Below, piece after piece: positions 1-7,263 of a stretch of DNA of 9,065 bases (positions within the stretch are counted from its first letter, which is position 1; each line of letters starts with the position of its first letter). This DNA comes from Methanobacteriota archaeon (GTDB lineage: Archaea; Halobacteriota; Methanosarcinia; Methanosarcinales; Methanosarcinaceae), in contig JAUPKV010000604.1 of NCBI GenBank assembly GCA_030837265.1, forward strand, positions 1 to 9,065, given 5' to 3'. The notes beneath the pieces are model-generated. The model ran no database searches and was not told the origin of the DNA. It was given only the letters and a program-made list of their open reading frames with translations. The position numbers and the translations under genes were made by a program.

Positions 1-32
1 ACAAAAAAAATAAAAATAGTATTGTTTACATG

Positions 33-46
33 TATTTTATAATAAA
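33..46 (+). promoter_or_regulatory. Possible TATA element upstream of the Mrr-STAND gene
   Basis: An AT-only stretch containing TTTATAATAA lies about 30-40 bases before the start codon at 75. Archaeal transcription usually begins about 25 bases after the TATA centre, which would give a short leader holding the AGGGTG at 64-69. The whole upstream segment is AT-rich, so the match is weak. Confidence 0.3.
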
Positions 47-74
47 TTTTAACTTTTTTTATTAGGGTGTATAC

Positions 75-2399
75 ATGGCAAACTACGATTTAGAGTGTTT
101 ATCTCCCCAAGAGTTTGAAAGTCTAACTAGAGATTTATTCCAAGAAAAGTTTGGTATTTTCATTGAATCTTTTACAGAAGGCAAAGATAGTGGAATTGAT
201 TTAAGATGTTCAAATAATAGCAATTTTATAATTCAATGCAAACATTATAAACACAGCCAATTTAGCCAACTGTACTCAAACTTAAAGTTTAAAGAAGTAT
301 GTAAGGTCAAAAAATTAAATCCTCAGAGATATATGCTAGTAACATCAGTTGGTTTAACCCCAGATAACAAAAGCAAATTAAAAAATTTATTTGAGCCTTA
401 CTGTAAAACAGATTCTGATATATATGGAAAAAATGATGTATTAAATCTTTTAGAATTATATGAAAATATTGCAAAGAATCATTATAAACTTTGGTTTACC
501 AGTACTGTAGTTTTAGAGAATATTTTTAGAAATATTTTGGAAAATGTTGTTAATAGTGAATATTATTCAAAAACCAAAATTGATATAGAGAATTTCCAAA
601 AATTTATTCCAAAAATGGTTATAACCCAAACAGTCAGAGAGATTGATGAAGTATTGAAGAGAGAAAATGTTTGCGTTATATGCGGGATTCCTGGATCCGG
701 GAAATCCACAATCATGAAGTTTTTTGTAATGAAATATGTAGAAAAGGGTTATCAACCAATAATGATTACAGGAAATATCAATGAAGCTTATAAAATGTAT
801 AAGCCTGAAAAAAAGCAAATCTTTTATTATGATGATTTTTTGGGTCAGACTTTTTTAAACCACTATTTCTTAAAAAATGAGGATTCTCAAATCCTTGCTT
901 TAATTGAAACTATTAGCAAACAAAAAAACAAGAAATTTATTTTTTCAACGCGGGAGTATATTCTAAACCAAGCGAAAACAAAATCTGAAAAGATTGCATT
1001 TATTGATATTTATAAATATACAATAGATCTCAAAAATATCACATCTGTAGATAAAGCTAAAATTTTATACAATCACATATGGCATTCACAAATCAACAGA
1101 AGAAACATTGATGAAATTATTGAAGATAAAAAGTACAGAAAAATTATTGAACATAAAAACTTTAATCCAAGAATTATTGAAGGGATGATGAGTCCAATTA
1201 ATGTTAATTCTACAGATTTTTATAATGAATTCATGAGAAATTTAGATAATACAAGCAAAATTTGGGAACATGCTTTTGAATATCACATTAGTAAGTCTTC
1301 ACGTGTTTTATTGTCGATTTTAGGTACTTTTCCCACAGATTCATCAACTTATGAGATGATATGGGGAGCTTTCTTGAAATACCATCAAAATTATTTGGCT
1401 TTGGAGTTTTATAATCTAAGAGAGCTATTTCTGAGTTCTTTAAAGGAACTTGACGATTCGTTTATTAGTTCAAGTAAATTTCAACACATGTTAGAGCCTG
1501 TTTTCAAATTCCACAATCCCTCAATTCGAGATTATATACATAATTATCTGTTAAGTGATAAATATATTTTATCTTCAATATGCAAAACAGCCGTATCTTT
1601 TTTACAAGTAGTTGAGATATGGGAAATCCTTAAAAATAGAATTAATTTGGAAAAATGTGGTAAATATATTGATCTACTAACATATTTAGAAAAAATAGGT
1701 GAATTTATTGAAAAGGATATGAGCATTGGCCCTTCCTTCTCTTATGAGTATAAACTATGCAAGTTATTGGAGATTACAGTTTCTATTCATAATGAAGAAT
1801 ATATCAATTATGCTAATAAAAGAATTGAATCATTAATTGAAAATATGTATAACAATAAAACAGATCTCAAAGAGTTATATAAATTGCTACTAATTATAAA
1901 AGGAAACAAATCACTGTTTTCAATTAAACCAGATGAACTTCTACAATATTCGAAAAATATGATTATGTCTAATAGTCCAAGATTTCTTGATGATTTTATA
2001 TTAATCATAGATTTCGTTCAGAATATTGGAATAAAATTAAGTGAAAAAGAAATGATTTATTTAGACGAAAAACTATCAAAAATTATTGATGCTGGTATTG
2101 ATGAAACTGATGATGATGAAGTTTTCATGTATAACCCTGACTCAGATTATTTTGAACTTTTTGGATCCGGTCTTGGAACCTTAGAGGAAATCAAACAAGA
2201 TTTTGATATTCTCTCTGGATTTTTTGGTACAAACTTTATATCTGCGAAAATTGAAATTAAGCAAAGAATAGAAAATTATCAAATTAATTATGAACCAGAA
2301 GATGATTATAATAAGGAAGATGAAATGGAGCTTAAATATTTAGAAAGCGAGGAAGTTGAGATTGATTCTTTATTTTATAGTTTAACGGAAAAATACTAA
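75..2399 (+). CDS. Mrr-type restriction endonuclease fused to a STAND NTPase (nSTAND3-like), probable defence protein
   Basis: This 774-residue protein probably senses an invader through an NTPase switch and then cuts DNA. Residues about 8-130 form an Mrr-like PD-(D/E)xK nuclease: GKDSGIDLR (36-44) supplies D42, and QCKHY (54-58) supplies Q54 and K56. After a helical linker comes a P-loop NTPase, with Walker A GIPGSGKST (204-212), Walker B ending in D253-D254, and a sensor-like STRE (291-294). FNPRIIEG (363-370) and FHNPSIRDY (479-487) match what I recall of the nSTAND3 family. The rest is helical, and the tail from about 675 is very acidic. No TPR or WD repeats are evident, so the sensing region is unknown. 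The start has AGGGTG 5 bases upstream. Base composition is far more AT-rich than the neighbouring genes, suggesting transfer. Domain calls are firm; the anti-phage role is inferred from family context. Confidence 0.88.
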   Translation: MANYDLECLSPQEFESLTRDLFQEKFGIFIESFTEGKDSGIDLRCSNNSNFIIQCKHYKHSQFSQLYSNLKFKEVCKVKKLNPQRYMLVTSVGLTPDNKSKLKNLFEPYCKTDSDIYGKNDVLNLLELYENIAKNHYKLWFTSTVVLENIFRNILENVVNSEYYSKTKIDIENFQKFIPKMVITQTVREIDEVLKRENVCVICGIPGSGKSTIMKFFVMKYVEKGYQPIMITGNINEAYKMYKPEKKQIFYYDDFLGQTFLNHYFLKNEDSQILALIETISKQKNKKFIFSTREYILNQAKTKSEKIAFIDIYKYTIDLKNITSVDKAKILYNHIWHSQINRRNIDEIIEDKKYRKIIEHKNFNPRIIEGMMSPINVNSTDFYNEFMRNLDNTSKIWEHAFEYHISKSSRVLLSILGTFPTDSSTYEMIWGAFLKYHQNYLALEFYNLRELFLSSLKELDDSFISSSKFQHMLEPVFKFHNPSIRDYIHNYLLSDKYILSSICKTAVSFLQVVEIWEILKNRINLEKCGKYIDLLTYLEKIGEFIEKDMSIGPSFSYEYKLCKLLEITVSIHNEEYINYANKRIESLIENMYNNKTDLKELYKLLLIIKGNKSLFSIKPDELLQYSKNMIMSNSPRFLDDFILIIDFVQNIGIKLSEKEMIYLDEKLSKIIDAGIDETDDDEVFMYNPDSDYFELFGSGLGTLEEIKQDFDILSGFFGTNFISAKIEIKQRIENYQINYEPEDDYNKEDEMELKYLESEEVEIDSLFYSLTEKY

Positions 2400-2434
2400 A
2401 AAATCAAACTCGGCAAGGTTAAATGTAACTTTTG

Positions 2435-2459
2435 GGCAATGTGCTACTTCTTCTGTAAA
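2435..2459 (+). repeat. Left copy of an imperfect 25-bp direct repeat flanking the ATPase/DUF4276 operon
   Basis: This segment matches 4586-4610 at 20 of 25 positions in the same orientation. The conserved blocks are TGTGCTA and TTCTGTAAA, with a variable four-base middle. The layout resembles a degenerate insertion-sequence end, but both copies point the same way and no transposase is present. Confidence 0.45.
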
Positions 2460-2628
2460 ATCATAAACCTCAATAGGTTATTGAATAACAAATTCTATAT
2501 CAAGAGAATATAATTCCATACAGTATGCAAAAATCAAGCTGAGAATTTACAGCAAATTCGCGACGGTGCCATGTTAGCTGGACCTCTTAAAGAAATATCG
2601 AAATGTAATATTACCCAATTGTGTAACT

Positions 2629-2640
2629 AAATATAATTTA
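2629..2640 (+). promoter_or_regulatory. Probable TATA box for the ATPase/DUF4276 operon
   Basis: AAATATAATTTA is centred about 50 bases before the start codon. A start of transcription about 25 bases downstream would fall near 2660 and leave a leader of roughly 25 bases that contains the GGAG at 2672-2675. Spacing fits an archaeal promoter; the motif alone is weak in AT-rich DNA. Confidence 0.4.
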
Positions 2641-2671
2641 AGGCAGCCTGATAATATGAATTCAGGAAAAC

Positions 2672-2675
2672 GGAG
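2672..2675 (+). promoter_or_regulatory. Ribosome binding site of the ATPase gene
   Basis: GGAG ends 9 bases before the ATG at 2685 and supports that start over internal methionines. Confidence 0.6.
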
Positions 2676-2684
2676 TCACAAATA

Positions 2685-3914
2685 ATGAGCACAAAAGAAC
2701 GAAAAACACCGGCACGCATCGAATATCTTAAGGTAGAAAACTACCGAGCACTGCGGCAGGTGGAGTTCAAGAATCTGACACCTATGACAGTGCTTTTAGG
2801 CCCGAATGGCAGCGGCAAGTCTACAGTGTTCGATGTTTTTGTATTCCTTTCTGAATGCTTTGAATCTGGGCTGCGTCGTGCATGGGATCGACGGGGCAGG
2901 GCAAAAGAACTCAAAACACGTGGCTGTGAAGGACCGGTGGTAATCGAGATCAAATACCAAGAACCTGGCTTTCCAAAAATTACCTATCATTTAGCTGTGG
3001 ACGAGCGAAAGGGTTCACCGGTGGTAGTAGAGGAGTGGCTTCAGTGGAGGCGTGGGAAACAAGGCAAACCTTTCCGCTTTCTTGATTATCGAGAAGGGCA
3101 AGGACACGCTACCAGTGGAGAAAAGCCGGATGAGCAAGATGAAAGGATTGAAGTTCCACTTAAGTCTCCTGATCTCATTGCCGTTAATGCTTTGGGCCAA
3201 TTCGCTGCACATCCCCGAGTAGCTTCGTTGCGTGATTTCATCACAGGTTGGCATGTCTCGTATCTCTCAGTGGATGACGCACGCGGTCAGCCGGAGGCAG
3301 GACCTCAGGAAAGACTTTCACGCACCGGCGACAATCTAGCCAATGTAATACAGTACTTGGCTGAGCAATACCCATCTATATTGGAGCATATTTTCGAAAC
3401 TCTGCGGAATCGTGTCCCTCATGTCGAAAAAGTGATTCCTGAACCCATGCCAGACGGCCGCCTCCTGTTGCAAATCAAAGACGCTCCTTTTGACAATCCC
3501 GTGCTTGCTCGCTTTGCTTCCGACGGAACACTCAAGATGTTGGCTTATCTGGTACTGCTCTATGACCCCGCACCCCCTTCATTCATCGGTATCGAAGAGC
3601 CTGAGAATTTTCTTCATCCGCGCCTGTTACCCGAACTAGCTGAAGAATGCCGTGCAGCTAGCGATCGTGGACAGCTCTTGATCACAACGCATTCACCTTT
3701 TTTCGTAAACTCTCTGCAGCCCGAAGAAGTCCGTATACTTTACCGCGATGATAATGGATATACACAAACAATCCGTGCGAAAGATATACATGGTATTCCA
3801 GAATTCATGGCCGCTGGTGCTTCTCTGGGGCATCTATGGCTGGAAGGACATTTTGGCCTTGGAGATCCGCTGGTGAATCAGGGAGGTCCCTCAAGCAAAG
3901 GAGGCAAGTCATGA
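2685..3914 (+). CDS. AAA family ATPase (AAA_21/ABC-SMC-like), partner of the DUF4276 protein
   Basis: This 409-residue protein is an ABC-type ATPase of the kind found in RecF, OLD and PARIS-type systems. An N-terminal strand region ([10 protein letters not shown], 14-23) leads into Walker [10 protein letters not shown] (39-47). A variable insertion with many charged residues follows (about 60-270). The C-terminal half has a signature-like [13 protein letters not shown] (277-289), Walker B FIGIEEPE (300-307) with the paired acidic residues E304-E305, and the switch histidine in THSP (335-338). All motifs needed for ATP hydrolysis on dimerisation are present. No nuclease domain is fused, unlike OLD or GajA; the overlapping downstream gene may supply that activity. 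Base composition is clearly richer in GC than the gene to the left. The ATPase assignment is firm, and the defence role is inferred from the pairing. Confidence 0.9.
   Translation: MSTKERKTPARIEYLKVENYRALRQVEFKNLTPMTVLLGPNGSGKSTVFDVFVFLSECFESGLRRAWDRRGRAKELKTRGCEGPVVIEIKYQEPGFPKITYHLAVDERKGSPVVVEEWLQWRRGKQGKPFRFLDYREGQGHATSGEKPDEQDERIEVPLKSPDLIAVNALGQFAAHPRVASLRDFITGWHVSYLSVDDARGQPEAGPQERLSRTGDNLANVIQYLAEQYPSILEHIFETLRNRVPHVEKVIPEPMPDGRLLLQIKDAPFDNPVLARFASDGTLKMLAYLVLLYDPAPPSFIGIEEPENFLHPRLLPELAEECRAASDRGQLLITTHSPFFVNSLQPEEVRILYRDDNGYTQTIRAKDIHGIPEFMAAGASLGHLWLEGHFGLGDPLVNQGGPSSKGGKS
3897..3904 (+). promoter_or_regulatory. Strong Shine-Dalgarno site for the DUF4276 gene, inside the ATPase gene
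   Basis: AAAGGAGG lies 6 bases before the ATG at 3911. It decides the start: the open frame reaches back to an ATG at 3836 that has no such site and would overlap the ATPase gene by 79 bases. The 3911 start gives the family-like N terminus. Confidence 0.8.
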
Positions 3915-4522
3915 GGGCAAAACATCTGGAAATTCTAGTAGAAGAACCCTCTATGGAAGCATTTCTTAGGGAATTGCTTCCCCGGATGCTTGGTGACAAA
4001 GTGACCTTTGCTATTTATTCATTTCAGTGCAAGGAAGATCTGGTGACTAAGTTGCCAAGTCGATTGAAAGGCTACTCCTCATGGATCCCGGCAGACTGGC
4101 GTATAATTGTAGCTGTAGATCGAGATAATGATAATTGTAGGGAACTCAAACAAAAGCTGAATAATATGGTCTGCAGGGAAGGGCTTCGAATCCGATCAAA
4201 CAATAGTTCCAATTGGCAAGTGATAAACCGAATAGTCATCGAGGAACTAGAAGCTTGGTATTTTGGTGACTGGAGTACAGTTAAGCGTTTATATCCTAAA
4301 GTTAGCGCGAATATTCCTCAAAAGGAAGCCTTCCGAAATCCGGATTCTATTGAAGGGGGTACTTGGGAAGCGTTCGAGCGTCTTATGAAGCGGGCTGGTT
4401 ATTTTGCAGGTGGCCTGCGCAAGGTTGAGACTGCACGCCAGCTAGGACGTCATCTGGATTGGGAAAACAATACCTCTCTTAGCTTTCAGTATTTTAGGAA
4501 TGCAATTCTAGAAGTTATGTAA
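3911..4522 (+). CDS. DUF4276 family protein, Toprim-like candidate effector
   Basis: This 203-residue protein matches the DUF4276 family across its length as I recall it. Landmarks are [12 protein letters not shown] (8-19), KLPSRLKGY (47-55), VAVDRDND (67-74), [18 protein letters not shown] (104-121), [17 protein letters not shown] and GLRKVE. The order of an N-terminal strand ending in glutamates E11-E12, followed by strand-D70-x-D72-x-D74, looks like a Toprim fold, which binds metal and cuts or joins nucleic acid. This structural reading is my inference. The ATG overlaps the stop of the ATPase gene (ATGA), so translation is probably coupled and the products probably act together. The closest described plan is PARIS, where an ATPase is paired with a separate Toprim nuclease (DUF4435), but this is a different family. 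Family call is firm; activity is unproven. Confidence 0.87.
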   Translation: MRAKHLEILVEEPSMEAFLRELLPRMLGDKVTFAIYSFQCKEDLVTKLPSRLKGYSSWIPADWRIIVAVDRDNDNCRELKQKLNNMVCREGLRIRSNNSSNWQVINRIVIEELEAWYFGDWSTVKRLYPKVSANIPQKEAFRNPDSIEGGTWEAFERLMKRAGYFAGGLRKVETARQLGRHLDWENNTSLSFQYFRNAILEVM

Positions 4523-4548
4523 TGCCATTTTTTCATTTTCCTATCACT

Positions 4549-4563
4549 CTAACGGAGGGTTAG
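4549..4563 (+). terminator. Small hairpin after the ATPase/DUF4276 operon
   Basis: CTAAC, a GGAGG loop and GTTAG form a perfect 5-bp stem 27 bases after the DUF4276 stop. A T-rich tract precedes it at 4529-4540 and another follows at 4570-4583. Either T tract could end transcription in an archaeon; the hairpin itself is short. Confidence 0.35.
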
Positions 4564-4585
4564 CTGGTCTTATTTTATATTTATT

Positions 4586-4610
4586 GGCAGTGTGCTAAAA
4601 GTTCTGTAAA
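4586..4610 (+). repeat. Right copy of the imperfect 25-bp direct repeat flanking the ATPase/DUF4276 operon
   Basis: It shares 20 of 25 positions with 2435-2459, in the same orientation. Weaker likeness may continue a few dozen bases further, around an ATAGGTT motif in both copies. Confidence 0.45.
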
Positions 4611-4701
4611 TTTGAATTTAAGGTGCATAGGTTTTATTGTAAAATCTGTGCATTTTATCCACTTTTAACTCAATTATTATCTAAAATGGGACGAAAAACG
4701 T

Positions 4702-4736
4702 AATAAATACACAGGTTTTATTAAAACCTCTTTATT
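4702..4736. terminator. Bipartite hairpin, possible terminator
   Basis: AGGTTTT (4713-4719), loop ATT and AAAACCT (4723-4729) form a perfect 7-bp stem. Outside it AATAAA (4702-4707) can pair with TTTATT (4731-4736). The near-symmetric A and T flanks would let it work on either strand. It is about 190 bases beyond the operon, so it may be a back-up terminator or an unrelated structure. Confidence 0.35.
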
Positions 4737-4950
4737 TGTGATATTAGAGACACTCAGAAAAAGTTTCCATTTATCTAACTTCATAATGTGTTTAAAGAGA
4801 AATTGAGTGCTTGGGTACCTGCGGCAAGTATGATGAGATCGAAAAACAAAATTAACAAGTTTGACCGAGCATTTACAAAGATATTGAACCAGCGGTAGGA
4901 CATAAAAATGAAAATGTGTCTCCTTACTTTTAGAGACCATCGGAATTTGT

Positions 4951-4976
4951 CTTTAACAGCTTCGTTATTTCTACTT
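4951..4976 (+). repeat. Copy 1 of a 26-bp dispersed repeat
   Basis: It matches 8766-8791 at 23 of 26 positions in the same orientation; the shared 3' part is TTATTTCTACTT. Both copies are intergenic and both run into dyad symmetry, which suggests remnants of one small repeat or insertion element. Confidence 0.45.
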
Positions 4977-5003
4977 AGGAGTCTTAACGAAATAACCTAA
5001 GTA
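4964..5003 (+). other. Two interleaved, mutually exclusive hairpin stems
   Basis: GTTATTTC (4964-4971) is complementary to GAAATAAC (4989-4996), and TACTTAGG (4972-4979) to CCTAAGTA (4996-5003). The stems are in A-B-A'-B' order, with no bases between A and B or between A' and B', so both can hardly form at once. An RNA from here could switch between them, or this could be scarred repeat DNA. Confidence 0.35.
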
Positions 5004-5286
5004 ATACCGGAGTTTCTAAGATGTTGAAAAACAAAGGTTCTAACCTACGATAATTTGAAGTCTAATAAAAAATCTACAAAATTATGTGCCATGTTTTATT
5101 CAAGTCTTACTGTTATCTATTTTTGGAATTGATTGCTTTATTTTTAAATACTTCACTCGTTATAGTGATAATTATGTCCGAGATCACTAAAATCAAGATA
5201 ACAAAGAAGGTGATAAAAGACGAAAGTAAAAGAATTCCTTGTATTATTGAAAGAAGCAAATTTTGAGTTTTGGGTAAGCCCGATGC

Positions 5287-6597
5287 TTAATTCTGGGGGA
5301 CTGTGGGAACTCGCGTGACCCTCACTTTGTCTATCCGATTGCCATCCATGTCTACTATCTCATAGCGGAGTTCCTTTAATTGAATGGAATCTCCTGTTTT
5401 TGGTATCTGCTGCAAAATGAACATGATCAGTCCTGCAATAGTCCGGTAATATCCATCTTCTTCCCCGGGAAAAGAACTTACAGATAAGACTTCCTTTAAT
5501 TCTTCAATTGGCGTGTCTCCATCGATCAACCAGGACCCATCCTTCATAGTCACAATCGGCGTTTCTACAGGCTCGCCAAAAGAATGGACATTGCCTACAA
5601 TTGCTTCAAGAATGTCATGAAGAGTAATGATTCCTTGAATGCTTCCATATTCGTCTATAATCAGAGCAATATGAACCCCAGATTCTTTAAATAGTTCAAG
5701 CAGTCTCAGAACTGTGACAGCTTCAGGTACAAAAAGCGGTTTTGTGACCAGGTCTCTAATATTGATAAGATTGTCTTTAACCATTCTAGCCATGACATTT
5801 TTTACTGATACTATGCCAAACATATTATCCAGATCACTCTCATATACAGGAAAATTGGATCGACCACTTGCAATCATTTTCTGCAGGTTCTTATGAGTAG
5901 GATCATCCAGGTCAAGCGCGATAATATCACTTCTATGAGTCATCAGAGAATCAACTCGGCGGTCACCAATCTCAAACACGCTTTCTATCATGCTAAGCTC
6001 GGCCTTCTCAAGCACTCCAGCTTCGGTCCCCTCTTCAAGCATAAACTTGATCTCTTCTTCTGTTACCGGAAGCTCAATCGTTTTTTGGATTCTGAGGATC
6101 CTGAGCACGGCTTCGGTCGAGTAACTGAGGACGATTACCAATGGTTTTGCTAGAATTGAAAGAAAGAACATAGGTTTTGCAACATTAGAAGCAATAGATT
6201 CTGCGTTACTGAGTGCAAGTCTTTTTGGGACAAGCTCTCCAAATACTAAGGTAAGGTAAGTGATTAAAAGTACTACAAGAGTGATACCTAGCGCCTCGCT
6301 GTATGGTGCCAAAATAGGAAATTTTGTAAAATAAGCGGCAAGTTCCTTCGCTATTGTAGCTCCACCAAATGCACCAGCTAAGATACCTACAAGAGTAATT
6401 CCTACTTGTATAGTCGAAAGGAAAGGGGTTGGTTCATTCGCAAGTTTAAGTGCAGTTGCTGCCTGTGCATCTCCTTCTTCCGCCCGTTGCCTAAGACGAG
6501 TTTTCTTTGCCGAAATAAGGGCAAACTCTGATATGGCAAAGATACCGTTAATTATGATAAGAACAAGGATGATAATGATTTCAGAGAGATAAGACAT
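5287..6597 (-). CDS. CNNM/CorC-family membrane protein (DUF21-CBS-CBS-CorC_HlyC), probable Mg2+/cation transporter
   Basis: This complete 436-residue protein belongs to the family often mislabelled hemolysin or TlyC; members such as archaeal CorB and bacterial MpfA are tied to magnesium export. The DUF21 membrane domain (about 1-195) has a first helix with NGIFAISEF (N17, E24), further helices near 60-85, 102-120 and 135-165, and the family motif GELVPK (120-125). A CBS pair (about 211-335, with LIIDEYGSIQGIITLHDILE at its end) would bind a nucleotide such as Mg-ATP. The CorC_HlyC domain (about 345-432) ends in VDMDGNRIDKVRV. An in-frame stop lies two codons before the ATG, so this is the earliest ATG. 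No Shine-Dalgarno site is visible; a TATA-like element 34 bases upstream suggests a very short leader. Transport is inferred from the family. Confidence 0.92.
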   Translation of the reverse strand: MSYLSEIIIILVLIIINGIFAISEFALISAKKTRLRQRAEEGDAQAATALKLANEPTPFLSTIQVGITLVGILAGAFGGATIAKELAAYFTKFPILAPYSEALGITLVVLLITYLTLVFGELVPKRLALSNAESIASNVAKPMFFLSILAKPLVIVLSYSTEAVLRILRIQKTIELPVTEEEIKFMLEEGTEAGVLEKAELSMIESVFEIGDRRVDSLMTHRSDIIALDLDDPTHKNLQKMIASGRSNFPVYESDLDNMFGIVSVKNVMARMVKDNLINIRDLVTKPLFVPEAVTVLRLLELFKESGVHIALIIDEYGSIQGIITLHDILEAIVGNVHSFGEPVETPIVTMKDGSWLIDGDTPIEELKEVLSVSSFPGEEDGYYRTIAGLIMFILQQIPKTGDSIQLKELRYEIVDMDGNRIDKVRVTRVPTVPQN

Positions 6598-6623
6598 TTT
6601 TTATGTATTACGCAGATCTATGA

Positions 6624-6640
6624 TTTAAAATTAATTATAG
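6624..6640 (-). promoter_or_regulatory. Possible TATA box for the minus-strand CNNM/CorC gene
   Basis: On the minus strand this reads CTATAATTAATTTTAAA, with the TATA core about 34-42 bases before the start codon. Transcription would begin roughly 10-15 bases before the ATG, which fits the absence of a Shine-Dalgarno site. Confidence 0.4.
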
Positions 6641-6693
6641 TTCTCAATAAATTTGTACATTTAAGTTTCTTTGAGTTACAGAATCTTAGAGAA

Positions 6694-6745
6694 TGTAACC
6701 GAGTTTTTACATCGAAAAAATTCTTGAAACCGAGGTTTGGTTACA
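6694..6745. repeat. Direct AACCGAG repeats inside a 7-bp inverted repeat, possible operator
   Basis: AACCGAGTTTT (6697-6707) and AACCGAGGTTT (6728-6738) differ at one base and start 31 bases apart, close to three helical turns. The outer ends TGTAACC (6694-6700) and GGTTACA (6739-6745) are inverted. The element lies about 100 bases upstream of the minus-strand start, where a regulator could bind. Confidence 0.35.
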
Positions 6746-6897
6746 CCTTATTACATACAGTCTCAAGTATGAATTCCTGGCAAGTTTTGTATGGTTGACT
6801 ACATTATTTATACCTGTTACTAAATACAATAGCAGTAAATCGAAAGAAAATATTTTATTACAAATTTATATCTATAAGTTGTTTCGATAGGTAATTT

Positions 6898-6931
6898 AAA
6901 TATAAATATAAATATAAATTAAATATAAATA
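6898..6931. repeat. Simple AAATAT hexamer repeat
   Basis: About five hexamers in a row, with one interruption (AAATTAAATAT). The tract is wholly A and T, likely curved or easily melted, and full of chance TATA-like matches. The TAAGATATAAATTAG that follows continues the theme. Confidence 0.6.
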
Positions 6932-7035
6932 TGTTAAGATATAAATTAGTAGTTACTTTTTGCTTATATGATGGTCTCACTTGATGATATATTCGGCAGC
7001 TGAATCAAGCTAAGAGATAAATTAAAATTGACATG

Positions 7036-7047
7036 GGAAGTACTTCC
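7036..7047. promoter_or_regulatory. Perfect 12-bp palindrome GGAAGTACTTCC
   Basis: A fully symmetric site with GC-richer arms in otherwise AT-rich DNA, about 215 bases upstream of the plus-strand CNNM/CorC gene. It could bind a dimeric regulator; no second copy was seen in the window. Confidence 0.3.
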
Positions 7048-7179
7048 GTGTTAACTAAATAGGGACATAAAATTACTAAGGAAATTGCAAGTGTGGATAA
7101 TATTAAGCGGGAAAAAATAATATTAATGGAGAAAAATTTTGAAAAGTAATGTTTTTGAGAAAAGATTCACGGAAAGTAG

Positions 7180-7188
7180 TTTATATTG
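7180..7188 (+). promoter_or_regulatory. Possible TATA box for the plus-strand CNNM/CorC gene
   Basis: TTTATATTG follows a purine-rich GGAAAG (7171-7176) that could act as a BRE. Transcription would begin near 7209, giving a leader of about 55 bases. Confidence 0.4.
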
Positions 7189-7252
7189 TGCATATCAAGA
7201 TAATGTGCTATCACTAACCAAGGCGCAGGTCCCGGAAATAATTTTTCTATTA

Positions 7253-7257
7253 AGGGG
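7253..7257 (+). promoter_or_regulatory. Ribosome binding site that decides the start of the plus-strand CNNM/CorC gene
   Basis: AGGGG touches the ATG at 7258 with no spacer but lies 6 bases before the ATG at 7264. Normal spacing therefore favours 7264, although the open frame begins at 7258. Confidence 0.6.
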
Positions 7258-7263
7258 ATGACG

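Larger units (their letters stand above)
2400..2684. other. Intergenic region between the STAND gene and the ATPase operon
   Basis: No complete gene is seen. The stretch holds the left copy of a 25-bp repeat (2435-2459), a short open stretch (2514-2630) that could be a gene remnant, a perfect 10-bp palindrome GTAATATTAC (2605-2614), and a TATA-like element just before the ATPase gene. The palindrome lies about 15 bases upstream of that element, where a repressor or activator could bind, but this is only positional. Confidence 0.5.
4523..5286. other. Long AT-rich intergenic region without a convincing gene
   Basis: Short open frames on both strands here lack ribosome sites and resemble no family I know. 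The region holds two candidate terminators, the right copy of the operon-flanking repeat, a copy of a 26-bp dispersed repeat, and a pair of competing hairpins. It lies between genes that end towards each other, so both transcripts must terminate here. Confidence 0.55.
6598..7257. other. 660-bp divergent intergenic region
   Basis: This AT-rich region separates two divergent CNNM/CorC genes and must hold both promoters. It contains a repeated AACCGAG motif, a simple AAATAT repeat and a 12-bp palindrome, listed separately. The only open frames are very short, for example a nine-codon one at 7033 over the palindrome. I see no RNA gene. Confidence 0.55.

Noticed and set aside
3836..3910. Upstream extension of the DUF4276 gene to an ATG at 3836
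   Set aside because: The extension overlaps the ATPase gene in another frame, lacks a ribosome site, and adds residues not seen in the family. AAAGGAGG before 3911 settles the start.
4677..4940. 87-codon minus-strand open frame
   Set aside because: No ribosome site, no family resemblance, rich in rare-looking residue runs (H, F, K), and it overlies hairpin sequence. Treated as a chance frame.
4779..5000. Plus-strand frame that stays open if TAG at 4896-4898 is read through
   Set aside because: Tempting after the TAG finding, but it has only a GTG start without a ribosome site, and neither half resembles a protein family. Open stretches of this length occur by chance.
5084..5266. 60-codon plus-strand open frame with a hydrophobic N-terminal half
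   Set aside because: No Shine-Dalgarno site, AT-rich chance composition and no recognisable motif. The membrane-like stretch is expected from T-rich DNA.
6898..6931. CRISPR or origin-like iteron array
   Set aside because: The units are 6-bp AT-only simple repeats without spacers or a nearby replication gene, so a simple sequence repeat explains them.
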